Shown here in pieces: positions 1 to 7,909 of a stretch of 15,273 bases of DNA. The DNA is from Burkholderiaceae bacterium. GTDB lineage: Bacteria; Pseudomonadota; Gammaproteobacteria; Burkholderiales; Burkholderiaceae. The stretch lies in NCBI GenBank assembly GCA_947461805.1, contig CANHMJ010000022.1, forward strand, positions 1 to 15,273, read 5' to 3'. Within the stretch, counting starts at the first letter, position 1. Each line of letters opens with the position of its first letter. Both the position numbers and the translations under genes were made by a program. The notes under the pieces were generated by a model. The model was not told the DNA's origin. It did not search any database and saw only the letters and a list, made by a program, of their open reading frames with translations.

Positions 1-159
1 ATAGTGCTCCAAGGTCATCGCTTGGACGTGACTGCCTTCATTCATATCGCGTACTGTACCTACAAACGAGGTAATCGCACCAACCTGTAAATCGCCATGG
101 CGAAGGTTTGCAATCTCGGCAGTCAGATCAAAATCGGCCTGCTGAATTCGGATCGCCAT
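1..159 (-). CDS. moaE: Molybdopterin synthase catalytic (large) subunit MoaE, N-terminal part
   Basis: MoaE is the large subunit of molybdopterin synthase, which uses the thiocarboxylated C-terminus of MoaD to put the dithiolene sulfurs into precursor Z (cPMP) in the cytoplasm. Only the first 53 codons are in the window; the gene continues past base 1. The translation begins MAIRIQQADFDL and contains VGAITSFVGTVRDMNEG followed by a TLEHY motif, which matches the conserved N-terminal part of MoaE (first beta strands and the GxVRD segment). The catalytic lysine region lies outside. The ATG at 157-159 is one base from the moaD stop codon, so translation is probably coupled to moaD. It is the last visible gene of the minus-strand operon. 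Confidence 0.93.
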   Translation of the reverse strand, partial: MAIRIQQADFDLTAEIANLRHGDLQVGAITSFVGTVRDMNEGSHVQAMTLEHY

Positions 160-160
160 C

Positions 161-418
161 CTAGCCGCCCGTAACCGGTGGGAAAAAAGCCACTTCAGCA
201 CCATCTACTAATTCCGTCGAAGAAGTAACCATCTGATGATTGAGGGCGCATCGCAGTACCTTACCCTCACCCAAGACCTCGTCCCAGATATCGCCGCGTG
301 ATCGCAGGTGCGCACGCAAATCATCCATCGTACGCACAGACACAGGCAATTCAATTGACTCCTGATCCAGCCCAAGGGCCTCGCGGATAGAAGCGAAGTA
401 GCGAAGTTGCAGTTTCAT
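161..418 (-). CDS. moaD: Molybdopterin synthase sulfur carrier subunit MoaD
   Basis: A small beta-grasp, ubiquitin-like sulfur carrier of 85 residues, close to the usual length of about 80. It starts MKLQLRYFASIREALG, a typical MoaD opening, and ends in the diagnostic PPVTGG. The terminal Gly-Gly is adenylated by MoeB and turned into a thiocarboxylate, which then enters the MoaE active site. The gene lies 18 bases after moeA and 1 base before moaE, so the two synthase subunits are made from adjacent reading frames. No clear Shine-Dalgarno sequence precedes the ATG at 416-418, so translation may depend on coupling within the operon. Confidence 0.95.
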   Translation of the reverse strand: MKLQLRYFASIREALGLDQESIELPVSVRTMDDLRAHLRSRGDIWDEVLGEGKVLRCALNHQMVTSSTELVDGAEVAFFPPVTGG

Positions 419-436
419 GGCTAAATCGTAATCCGA

Positions 437-1675
437 TTAGCTCAGCAATGCTGAAAATGGAATGTAAGGCACTAGATCTCCTCTAGCAATTGCCTGCCCA
501 GGAGCACAATCCACCAGGCCATCTCCCCACGCTGCACTGGTTAGCACCCCTGAGCTTTGATTGGGGTACAAATCAAGGCCGCCTTGACTATTCACTTTCA
601 CGCGCAAGAATTCATTACGGCGATCGGCTTTGAGCCAATCAAAGTCGGCTCGCATGGTGTAGGCCGGAAGAGAAGACGCCTCCCTTCCCTGCAGGCGCAA
701 GATAAAGGGTCGCACAAACAAGAGAAACGTAACAAAGCTCGATACGGGATTGCCGGGCAACCCAATAAACCAAGTTGACCTTCCTGGGTTAGATTCCCGG
801 CGCACCGATCCAAATGCAAGAGGCTTACCAGGTTTAATGGCAATCTGCCATAAATTGAGTTCGCCTTCGGCGGTCACGGCTGGCTTAATGTGATCTTCTT
901 CGCCAACCGAGACCCCGCCAGAGGTAATGATCAAATCATGATTCTGACTGGCTTGGCGCAAGGCAGCGCGCGTTGCGTCGAGTCGATCTGGCACGATACC
1001 CAAATCAGTTGCATCGCAACCCAAGGCTTTAATGCAGGCCAGCAAGGTATCGCGATTCGAATTATAGATACCGCCCGGCTTCAGTGGCTCGCCTGGAAGC
1101 GATAGCTCATCCCCGGTAAAAAAAGCAGCGACGCGTACCCGGCGTTTCACGGGCAAATGGGTCAAACCTGCCGACGCTGCAACGCCGAGCTCTTGTGGGC
1201 GCAATAGGCAGCTTGCCTTTAAAGCAACTTTGCCAGCAGTTAAATCTTCACCGCGCTTACGTATCCATTGCCCCACTACAGGGGTTGTCGTAATCGAAAC
1301 GGCATCGGGCTTGGTGGGATCGATGGTGCAATCCTCCTGCATCACCACTGCATCGGCACCCTGAGGTATGGGCGCCCCTGTGAATATTCGGGCAGCTGTC
1401 CCGCTCTGGAGTTCTGTGCCCACTGAGCCAGCCGGGATACGCTGACCTACTTTAAGCGTTCCAGAATGCGTTGTCAGATCCGCAAGCCTAATCGCATAAC
1501 CATCCATCGATGTGTTGTCTAGCGGCGGCACATCAACCAAGCTAATTACATCTTCCGCCAAGACGCGCCCAAGGGCTGCTTGCATTGCAACCAGCTCGAC
1601 CTCAGAAACAGCAACGGCTGGCGCAAGTAATTGCTCGCGTGCTTGCGCTGCCGTCAACATCGGTGGCTTTGTCAT
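437..1675 (-). CDS. moeA: Molybdopterin molybdotransferase MoeA
   Basis: MoeA inserts molybdate into adenylylated molybdopterin, releasing AMP and forming active molybdenum cofactor. From the chosen ATG at 1673-1675 the protein has 412 residues, about the length of the E. coli enzyme. Visible signatures are PPLDNTSMDGYAIR (residues about 50-63), the MoCF-domain motif SGGVSVGEEDH, PGKPLAFG, and GLPGNPVSSFVTF, in the usual order, followed by the C-terminal beta-barrel domain. A TTG at 1700-1702 would add nine residues and overlap the end of thrC; I preferred the ATG because it leaves a 7-base gap and gives a normal N-terminus. No clear Shine-Dalgarno is seen. Its place between thrC and moaD links cofactor genes to the threonine operon. 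Confidence 0.95.
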   Translation of the reverse strand: MTKPPMLTAAQAREQLLAPAVAVSEVELVAMQAALGRVLAEDVISLVDVPPLDNTSMDGYAIRLADLTTHSGTLKVGQRIPAGSVGTELQSGTAARIFTGAPIPQGADAVVMQEDCTIDPTKPDAVSITTTPVVGQWIRKRGEDLTAGKVALKASCLLRPQELGVAASAGLTHLPVKRRVRVAAFFTGDELSLPGEPLKPGGIYNSNRDTLLACIKALGCDATDLGIVPDRLDATRAALRQASQNHDLIITSGGVSVGEEDHIKPAVTAEGELNLWQIAIKPGKPLAFGSVRRESNPGRSTWFIGLPGNPVSSFVTFLLFVRPFILRLQGREASSLPAYTMRADFDWLKADRRNEFLRVKVNSQGGLDLYPNQSSGVLTSAAWGDGLVDCAPGQAIARGDLVPYIPFSALLS

Positions 1676-1682
1676 GGCAGAC

Positions 1683-3125
1683 TTAAGAAACGTGCTGGGC
1701 AATAAATTGCTTCACCACGCCAACATCTGCCGGAATGGATTCGACCCGCTGGGGAAGTGATTTGATGTCTTTAAATGCAGGCGGACACTCGGCGGGACGG
1801 CCAAGCGCCTCTAGAATGGTTTCTTCAAACTTAATCGGCAACGCAGTCTCAAGTATCAACATCGGAATATCCTTTTGCAAATACTCGCGCGCTACCTTTA
1901 CACCGTCTGCCGTATGGGTATCAATCATCACGCCATACTTGCCATCCACATCCCGAATGGTCCTCAGGCGATCAGTATGGGTGCTTCGGCCCGAGGCAAA
2001 ACCAAACTGCTGCATCGTAGCGTAGGCGGGGTCACTTGATAAATCAAAGCCGCCAGTTTCTTCGACTTGTTTAAAGAGGGCAGCTGTACGCTTACCGTCT
2101 TGCGAAAGCAAATCAAAAACAAAGCGCTCAAAATTACTGGCTTTAGAAATATCCATTGATGGGCTCGAGGTGTGCAAGGTTTCAGCAGACTTGCGCGCGC
2201 GATATACCCCTGTTCGAAAGAATTCATCGAGCACATCGTTTTCGTTGGTGGCAACCACTAAGCGCTCAATCGGCAAACCCATCATGCGGGCAATATGCCC
2301 CGCACAGACATTACCAAAATTACCTGAAGGGACGGTGAAAGATACCTTTTCAGAACTGGATTGCGTGGCTAGTAAATAACCTTGAAAGTAATACACCACT
2401 TGCGCAAGGACGCGCCCCCAATTAATCGAATTAACTGTACCAATCTGGTATTTGGCTTTGTAATCCAAATCATTACTGACCGCCTTGACGATGTCTTGGC
2501 AGTCATCAAAGACGCCATCTACCGCAAGATTAAAAATATTTGGGTCCTGCAAGGAATACATTTGCGCCGACTGAAAGGCGCTCATCTTCCCCTTGGGGGA
2601 AAGCATAAAGACACGTACACCTGATTTTCCGCGCATAGCGTATTCAGCTGCGCTACCGGTATCGCCTGAGGTGGCGCCCAATATATTAAGATGTTGACCC
2701 GCACGGCTCAGTGCATATTCGAACAAGTTACCCAGCAACTGCATGGCCATGTCTTTAAATGCTAAGGTGGGACCGTTCGATAAACTCAATAAACCAATGC
2801 GCGTACCGCCCTCTTCTCCCAGCCAATGAAGCGGTGTAATGTCGCTCGCCCTATCTTCAGGGCGGCCATTGCTATAAACGGCAGCAGTATAGGTTTTGCG
2901 TAACAGCGCGCGCAAATCAGACTCTGGAATATCTGGGCAATACAAACGCAACACTTCAAATGCTAAATCTGCGTAAGAAAGTCCACGCCAAGAATCCAAT
3001 TGCGCTGGCGTTACTTTCGGGTACTGCACTGGCAGATAAAGTCCGCCATCGGGAGCAAGTCCTCCCAACAGAATTTCGAGAAAAGATTGCTCTGGGCTAT
3101 TGCCGCGGGTCGACTGATAACGCAT
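1683..3125 (-). CDS. thrC: Threonine synthase
   Basis: A PLP enzyme that turns O-phospho-L-homoserine into L-threonine, the last step of threonine synthesis, in the cytoplasm. The protein has 480 residues, the longer form of threonine synthase with an N-terminal domain (about residues 1-80, opening MRYQSTRGNSPEQSF) before the PLP fold. The PLP-binding lysine is K124 in the motif TLAFKDMAMQ; SGDTGSAAEYA and the glycine-rich VPSGNFGNVCAG cofactor loop are also clear. It sits 6 bases downstream of hom, the supplier of homoserine. A homoserine kinase (thrB) is not present in this window and must be elsewhere. The ATG at 3123-3125 has no clear Shine-Dalgarno upstream. Confidence 0.96.
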   Translation of the reverse strand: MRYQSTRGNSPEQSFLEILLGGLAPDGGLYLPVQYPKVTPAQLDSWRGLSYADLAFEVLRLYCPDIPESDLRALLRKTYTAAVYSNGRPEDRASDITPLHWLGEEGGTRIGLLSLSNGPTLAFKDMAMQLLGNLFEYALSRAGQHLNILGATSGDTGSAAEYAMRGKSGVRVFMLSPKGKMSAFQSAQMYSLQDPNIFNLAVDGVFDDCQDIVKAVSNDLDYKAKYQIGTVNSINWGRVLAQVVYYFQGYLLATQSSSEKVSFTVPSGNFGNVCAGHIARMMGLPIERLVVATNENDVLDEFFRTGVYRARKSAETLHTSSPSMDISKASNFERFVFDLLSQDGKRTAALFKQVEETGGFDLSSDPAYATMQQFGFASGRSTHTDRLRTIRDVDGKYGVMIDTHTADGVKVAREYLQKDIPMLILETALPIKFEETILEALGRPAECPPAFKDIKSLPQRVESIPADVGVVKQFIAQHVS

Positions 3126-3131
3126 GGGGAT

Positions 3132-4442
3132 TTAGGATAAATTTTCGAGGCGAATTTTAACGATCTCGCCTACGACGGTTTTCAGGCCTTGCATATCGGC
3201 AATTGCAGCAAGCATATTCTTTTCTTTGGTTTCGTGCGTCAGCATGACAAGGTCAGTTTGGCTCTCGCCCTCATTCGCTTCTTTTTGTAAGAGTGCGTCG
3301 ATCGAAACCCCATGGGATGCCAGTATTTTTGTAATGTCTGCCAATACCCCAGCTTGATCCGCAACGCGTAAGCGCAAGTAGTAACTGGTGGTGATTTCGC
3401 CGATCGGCAAAACGACGGTATCGCGCACGGCATCGGGCTGGAATGCCAGATGCGGCACTCGGTTTTCAGGGTCAGCCGTCATTAAACGGGTGACGTCTAC
3501 CAGGTCAGCGATCACAGCAGAAGCGGTTGGCTCTGAGCCAGCACCTTTGCCGTAGTAAAGCGTAGTACCAACCGCATCACCAAATACCTGAACCGCATTC
3601 ATGGCGCCCTCCACATTGGCAATCAAGCGCTTGGTTGGTATCAAGGTTGGATGAACCCGCAGCTCAATTCCTGTACTTGTTTTCTTGGTGATGCCGAGTA
3701 ACTTAATACGGTAACCGAGTTGTTCTGCGTATTTAATATCGATTGCTGCTAAGTTCGTGATGCCTTCTACATAAGCTTTATCGAATTGCATGGGAATGCC
3801 AAATGCAATCGCACTCATGATGCTGACCTTATGGGCAGCATCAATGCCTTCAATATCAAATGTCGGATCTGCCTCTGCGTAACCCAAGCGCTGCGCCTCT
3901 TTTAAGACAGTTGCAAAATCAGAGCCTTTGTCGCGCATCTCCGACAAAATGAAATTGGTAGTGCCATTAATAATGCCGGCAATCCATTCGATTCGATTTG
4001 CAGTCAATCCTTCGCGCAAGGCTTTGATGATTGGTATGCCGCCTGCAACCGCAGCCTCAAAGGCTACCATCACACCCTTCGCATGCGCTGCCTTAAAGAT
4101 TTCATTGCCATGCACCGCAATTAAGGCTTTATTGGCTGTAACCACGTGCTTACCAGCGGCGATTGCCTCGAGCACCAAATCCTTCGCGATGCCATAACCA
4201 CCAATCAGCTCAACCACGATATCAATCTCGGGGTTTGCAATTACCGCACGGGCATCGCTGACAACCTGTGCACGATCGTGGACCAATTCCTTGGCGCGCT
4301 CGACATTGAGATCGGCCACCGTGTGAATGCGGATGCCGCGACCGGCACGGCGCAGAATCTCATCTTGATTGCGTTCGAGGACCGTAAAAACGCCCCCACC
4401 AACAGTTCCAATGCCTAATAGGCCAACTTGAATCGGCTTCAT
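3132..4442 (-). CDS. hom: Homoserine dehydrogenase with C-terminal ACT domain
   Basis: Reduces aspartate-4-semialdehyde to homoserine with NAD(P)H, at the branch to threonine and methionine. From the ATG at 4440-4442 the protein has 436 residues and is not fused to aspartokinase. The Rossmann motif GIGTVG is at residues 10-15, GIINGTTNFIL marks the catalytic domain, and EADPTFDIEGIDAAHK carries the conserved catalytic aspartate and lysine. Residues from about 350 on form an ACT domain (YYLRLRVADQAGVLADI), the usual site of feedback control by threonine. A longer frame runs upstream to 4592, but those 50 residues are unlike the family and lie within alaA. The start overlaps the alaA stop by 4 bases (ATGA), a classic translational-coupling arrangement. 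Confidence 0.96.
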   Translation of the reverse strand: MKPIQVGLLGIGTVGGGVFTVLERNQDEILRRAGRGIRIHTVADLNVERAKELVHDRAQVVSDARAVIANPEIDIVVELIGGYGIAKDLVLEAIAAGKHVVTANKALIAVHGNEIFKAAHAKGVMVAFEAAVAGGIPIIKALREGLTANRIEWIAGIINGTTNFILSEMRDKGSDFATVLKEAQRLGYAEADPTFDIEGIDAAHKVSIMSAIAFGIPMQFDKAYVEGITNLAAIDIKYAEQLGYRIKLLGITKKTSTGIELRVHPTLIPTKRLIANVEGAMNAVQVFGDAVGTTLYYGKGAGSEPTASAVIADLVDVTRLMTADPENRVPHLAFQPDAVRDTVVLPIGEITTSYYLRLRVADQAGVLADITKILASHGVSIDALLQKEANEGESQTDLVMLTHETKEKNMLAAIADMQGLKTVVGEIVKIRLENLS

Positions 4443-5701
4443 GATGCCTTTGTAGCGAGTGATGCAGTGGCTGATGTCTTGCCATGCTTTTGACGATAAC
4501 GCTCCAGAAAACGCGCAAAGCGGCCAATGGCATCCTTCAGCACATCTTCGTGGGGTAAGAAAACAACGCGGAAGTGATCTGGCTTGACCCAATTGAAGCC
4601 GGATCCCTGAACCATCAATACTTTTTCTTCGCGCAGCAGATCGGCGATGAATTGCTGATCATCCTCAATTGGATACATCTCGGGGTCTAATTTAGGAAAC
4701 AAGTACAGCGCCGATTTTGGCTTCACACAACTCACTCCAGGAATGGCGGTAATCAATTCCCAGGCAAGGTCGCGTTGCCGAGCCAAACGCCCTCCTTTGG
4801 CAACCAAATCATCAATGCTTTGATAGCCGCCGAGCGCGGTTTGAATTGCGTACTGTCCAGGAACGTTGGCACACAGGCGCATCGAGGACAGCATGTTTAA
4901 TCCCTCAATGTAATCCTTAATGCCTGACTTATCCCCCGAAACTACCATCCAGCCAGAGCGGTAGCCGCAGGAGCGGTAATTTTTAGACAGCCCATTAAAA
5001 GTAATGATGACGACATCGGATGACAACGAGGCGAGGGAAACGTGCTGCTCCTCGTCGTAAAGCATCTTGTCGTAGATTTCATCGGCAAACAGAATAAGTC
5101 CATGCTCACGCGCGATTTGTGTGAGCTCCGTCAGCACTGCTTTCGAATAAATCGCCCCCGTTGGATTGTTTGGATTGATCATCACAATCGCTTTGGTGCG
5201 CGGGGTAATTTTGGAGCGCAAGTCGGCTAAGTCCGGCGCCCACTCTTTTGATTCGTCGCACAAATAATGTACGGGGGTGCCGCCCGATAAACTGACTGCA
5301 GCAGTCCACAAGGGATAATCTGGTGCAGGAACTAAAACCTCGTCGCCATTGTTCAGCAACGCATTCATCGCGAGCACGATCAATTCTGAGACGCCATTGC
5401 CGGTATAAATGTCGTCTAAGGTGACGCCCTGAATGCCTTTTTCTTGGCAATACTGCATGATTGCTTTGCGGGCTGCAAAAATGCCTTTGGAATCCGAATA
5501 AGCAGAGGCGTTGCTTAAGTTTCGAATCATGTCGAGCTGAATTTCTTCAGGAGGATCAAATCCAAACACACCAACATTACCGATGTTTAATTTAATGATT
5601 TTGTGACCCTCTTCTTCCATGCGCTGAGCCAGCTCAAGGACGGGTCCACGGATGTCATAGCAAACGTGGTTTAGCTTTTCAGACTTTAGGATCGGTTTCA
5701 C
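4439..5701 (-). CDS. alaA: Alanine-type PLP aminotransferase (AlaA family)
   Basis: A class I/II aminotransferase of 420 residues, very similar along its length to the remembered sequence of E. coli AlaA, the glutamate-pyruvate transaminase. Motifs include VCYDIRGP near the N-terminus, GNGVSELI, PAPDYPLWTAAVSLSGG, NPNNPTG (N179), ADEIYD (D207) and the PLP lysine K240 in FNGLSKNYR, the same number as in E. coli AlaA. The start is a GTG (5699-5701): it aligns with the family N-terminus and no ATG lies in frame upstream before the promoter region. No clear Shine-Dalgarno is present. The last 15 or so residues are a Ser/Thr/Ala-rich tail beyond the E. coli end. First gene of the minus-strand operon. 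Exact substrate range (alanine, valine or others) cannot be read from sequence. Confidence 0.92.
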   Translation of the reverse strand: MKPILKSEKLNHVCYDIRGPVLELAQRMEEEGHKIIKLNIGNVGVFGFDPPEEIQLDMIRNLSNASAYSDSKGIFAARKAIMQYCQEKGIQGVTLDDIYTGNGVSELIVLAMNALLNNGDEVLVPAPDYPLWTAAVSLSGGTPVHYLCDESKEWAPDLADLRSKITPRTKAIVMINPNNPTGAIYSKAVLTELTQIAREHGLILFADEIYDKMLYDEEQHVSLASLSSDVVIITFNGLSKNYRSCGYRSGWMVVSGDKSGIKDYIEGLNMLSSMRLCANVPGQYAIQTALGGYQSIDDLVAKGGRLARQRDLAWELITAIPGVSCVKPKSALYLFPKLDPEMYPIEDDQQFIADLLREEKVLMVQGSGFNWVKPDHFRVVFLPHEDVLKDAIGRFARFLERYRQKHGKTSATASLATKAS

Positions 5702-5744
5702 GGTGGATTTTGTAAATGCTGATAAATTAGTTAGGGTTAAGTAC

Positions 5745-5777
5745 TTGAAAACTAGGAAAAAAGCGACTAGTTATAAT
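5745..5777 (+). promoter_or_regulatory. Candidate promoter of the Mth938-arn-bcp operon
   Basis: A perfect -10 hexamer TATAAT lies at 5772-5777, 26 bases before the GTG start at 5804. A TTGAAA resembling a -35 box lies at 5745-5750, but the 21-base spacing is longer than the preferred 17, so the -35 assignment is weak. Two ACTAG repeats (5751-5755 and 5766-5770) lie between the boxes and could be part of a protein-binding site. This is the only plausible start point for the plus-strand genes, since they follow each other closely from here on. Confidence 0.5.
5770..5775 (-). promoter_or_regulatory. Candidate -10 box of the alaA operon on the minus strand
   Basis: Read on the minus strand, 5770-5775 gives TATAAC, five of six matches to the -10 consensus, and it overlaps the plus-strand TATAAT through a shared TTATAA palindrome. 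No good -35 box is visible at the right distance. Use of this box would give alaA an untranslated leader of about 60 bases. A second, poorer candidate (TTTTCA, 16 bases, TAATTT) lies closer to alaA, so the true promoter is uncertain. Confidence 0.25.
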
Positions 5778-5803
5778 TTACTCAATTATGACAGAGCGCA
5801 CAC

Positions 5804-6181
5804 GTGAAACTCCATTCTGACTCCCCTCTTGGCATCAATACGATAACCGGCTACGGCAAAGACTACATTGAGGTCAACCGGGTAGCCTACCGCCATGCGG
5901 TCTTAGTTGGGCCGAGTGGCGAAATTGGCCAATGGGGGGCATCTTCCTTTGCCACCCTGGACCCCAGTCACTTTGCCCAAATAGCCGATCTAAAGCCAGA
6001 ACTGGTGATTTTTGGTAGCGGAGCCGTCCAGCGCTTTCCTCGCCCTGATTTGTTGCGAGCCCTCATCAATGCCAAAATTGGCTTTGAAATTATGGACACC
6101 CAAGCGGCCTGCCGAACGTACAACATTTTAGTGGGCGAAGGTCGCCAAGCTATGGCAGCCTTGTTACTGGACCCGCAATAA
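5804..6181 (+). CDS. Mth938-like domain protein (DUF498/NDUFAF3-like), function unknown
   Basis: A 125-residue soluble protein. It opens MKLHSDSPLGINTITGYG and contains YIEVNRVAYRHAVLVGPSG, LVIFGSGAVQRFP and the tail FEIMDTQAACRTYNILVGEGR, the pattern of the Mth938-like fold family that includes the mitochondrial complex I assembly factor NDUFAF3. The bacterial role is not established. The start is a GTG at 5804 with only a weak GAG upstream; it gives the normal family N-terminus. Its stop is 2 bases from the arnT ATG, so it is probably the first gene of the arn transcript. Whether it has any part in lipid A modification is unknown; the link may be only shared transcription. Confidence 0.85.
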   Translation: MKLHSDSPLGINTITGYGKDYIEVNRVAYRHAVLVGPSGEIGQWGASSFATLDPSHFAQIADLKPELVIFGSGAVQRFPRPDLLRALINAKIGFEIMDTQAACRTYNILVGEGRQAMAALLLDPQ

Positions 6182-6183
6182 CC

Positions 6184-7896
6184 ATGTTCGGGCCAATCAA
6201 TAAAACGCCTGCTTTATTAACCCCGATTGGGATTTTGTTCGTAGGGGCGCTTTATGCCCTATTGTGGTTTGGCAGCCTCGATTACCGCCACCTGATTCCG
6301 TCCGACGAAGGTCGGTACGCTGAGATTGCCCGTGAAATGCTAGTGAGTGGTGACTGGATCAGCCCGCGTTACCACGACTACAAGTATTTTTTTAAACCGC
6401 CGCTGCAGCTCTGGGCAACCGTCATTGCATTTGATTGGTTTGGCGTAGGTGAATGGCAGGCGCGTTTATGGGGAGCCCTAACTGGCTTTTTGACCATCCT
6501 TTTTGTTGGCTATACCAGCACTCGGCTTGATGGTCCCCGTGCCGGCTGGATTGCAGCAGTAGCCCTGGCCGCAAGCCCTATGTGGATTATCAGTGGTCAC
6601 ATCAATTCCTTAGACATGGCTTTGTCGGCATTTTTAGCCTCCGCCTTGTGCGCACTGCTTCTGGCCCAACACAGCAAAACAACAGCTAGCACACGCGGTT
6701 GGATGTTGCTGTGCTGGACGTTTATGGCGCTTGCCACCCTATCCAAAGGATTAATTGGGGCCGCACTGCCCACCCTGGTTTTGATTGCGTATTCGCTTAG
6801 CGCGTGGGATTGGCGCCTTTGGAAGCGCCTCCACATCGTCAGTGGTTTATTGCTGTTTTTGGCCATTACTGCGCCCTGGTTCATTGTGATGTCGATCCGC
6901 CATCCCGAATTTTTTGAGTTCTTCTTTATTCATGAGCATTTCGAGCGATTTACACAAGACACGCACCGTCGCCCTGGACCCATTACCTTTTTTATCCCCC
7001 TCTTGGTTGCTGGATTTTTGCCATTTTTGTTTCAATTGCCCGGTGCAGTTGCACAGGCATGGAAGTCGCGGCAAGGCGATTTTTCTGCGGGCTGGATGCT
7101 CGTTTGCTGGTTCGTCATCATCTTCGCTTTTTTTAGTGTGTCGCGCTCTAAATTACCGGGCTATATCATTCCGATTTTTCCAGCCCTAGCAATGTTGGTG
7201 GGTCGTTATTTAGATCGCCAGTTAGGTCAGACCAATATCTTGCCGATAAGCTGGATCTTGCAAACGGGATGTTTTGCCCTCGTCGGTTTTATTGGTTTCT
7301 TCTTTTTATCGTTTGTTGGCGTACAAGCGCAGCCCGACGAGATTACAGCGTATGCGGAATACACCCAATGGATTGCTGTTGCCTTGGTCGTTTTAATTTT
7401 CTTCAGTAGCGTAGCAGCATGGCAAGCACGGCGCAACGGCATTACCAGCATTGCCAGCCTGGCAATTGGCTTTTATCTCACCAGCATGGTTGCGGGCACC
7501 GGCCATGAAACCCTTGGCCGCGCCGTATCGGGAGTTGATTTAGCTAACCGGGTGCGCAATACGATCCCAGCAGATGCACCAATCTATTCGGTTCGCATTT
7601 TGGATCACACCCTGCCCTTTTATTTAGGCCGAACCATGATCATGGTGGAGTTCCCAGATGAACTGCAGTTCGGCGTAGATCAAGAGCCCGAGCGCTGGGC
7701 GCCTACCTTGAACGATTTTATTGAGCGGTGGAGGATTCAGCCCAATGCGTATGCATTAATGGTGCCATCACAATATGCTGAACTCGAACGCTTGGGGCTA
7801 CCTATGGAAATCGTCGACCGAGATTCACGCCGCATGATCGTGAGGCACCCAAGCGTTGCGGCAAATCCCACCTCACTACGCTCGACTAATCGATAG
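6184..7896 (+). CDS. arnT: Undecaprenyl phosphate-Ara4N:lipid A transferase ArnT (GT83)
   Basis: An inner-membrane glycosyltransferase that moves 4-amino-4-deoxy-L-arabinose from undecaprenyl phosphate to lipid A phosphates on the periplasmic side. It has 570 residues with many hydrophobic helices and a soluble C-terminal part (about 450-570). Key ArnT positions are present: D41 in SDEGRYAEIAREML, K71 in YFFKPPLQLW and D144 in HINSLDMALSA. These three share one constant offset (14) from Asp55, Lys85 and Asp158 that I recall for the structurally solved Cupriavidus metallidurans ArnT, which supports this assignment over a generic GT39/PMT protein. The ATG follows the upstream stop by 2 bases without a clear Shine-Dalgarno, suggesting coupled translation. 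Confidence 0.88.
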   Translation: MFGPINKTPALLTPIGILFVGALYALLWFGSLDYRHLIPSDEGRYAEIAREMLVSGDWISPRYHDYKYFFKPPLQLWATVIAFDWFGVGEWQARLWGALTGFLTILFVGYTSTRLDGPRAGWIAAVALAASPMWIISGHINSLDMALSAFLASALCALLLAQHSKTTASTRGWMLLCWTFMALATLSKGLIGAALPTLVLIAYSLSAWDWRLWKRLHIVSGLLLFLAITAPWFIVMSIRHPEFFEFFFIHEHFERFTQDTHRRPGPITFFIPLLVAGFLPFLFQLPGAVAQAWKSRQGDFSAGWMLVCWFVIIFAFFSVSRSKLPGYIIPIFPALAMLVGRYLDRQLGQTNILPISWILQTGCFALVGFIGFFFLSFVGVQAQPDEITAYAEYTQWIAVALVVLIFFSSVAAWQARRNGITSIASLAIGFYLTSMVAGTGHETLGRAVSGVDLANRVRNTIPADAPIYSVRILDHTLPFYLGRTMIMVEFPDELQFGVDQEPERWAPTLNDFIERWRIQPNAYALMVPSQYAELERLGLPMEIVDRDSRRMIVRHPSVAANPTSLRSTNR

Positions 7897-7898
7897 GC

Positions 7899-7903
7899 AA
7901 AGG
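7899..7903 (+). promoter_or_regulatory. Ribosome binding site that fixes the arnB start
   Basis: AAAGG lies six bases before the ATG at 7910, in the 13-base gap after arnT. It supports 7910 rather than the in-frame start at 7856, which would put 18 unlike-family residues inside arnT. Confidence 0.7.
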
Positions 7904-7909
7904 CCCTCT

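Noticed and set aside
4443..4592. 50-residue upstream extension of the hom reading frame
   Set aside because: It lies wholly inside the 3' end of alaA, is Cys/Arg-rich and unlike homoserine dehydrogenases; the ATG at 4442 gives the normal Rossmann N-terminus and an ATGA coupling overlap.
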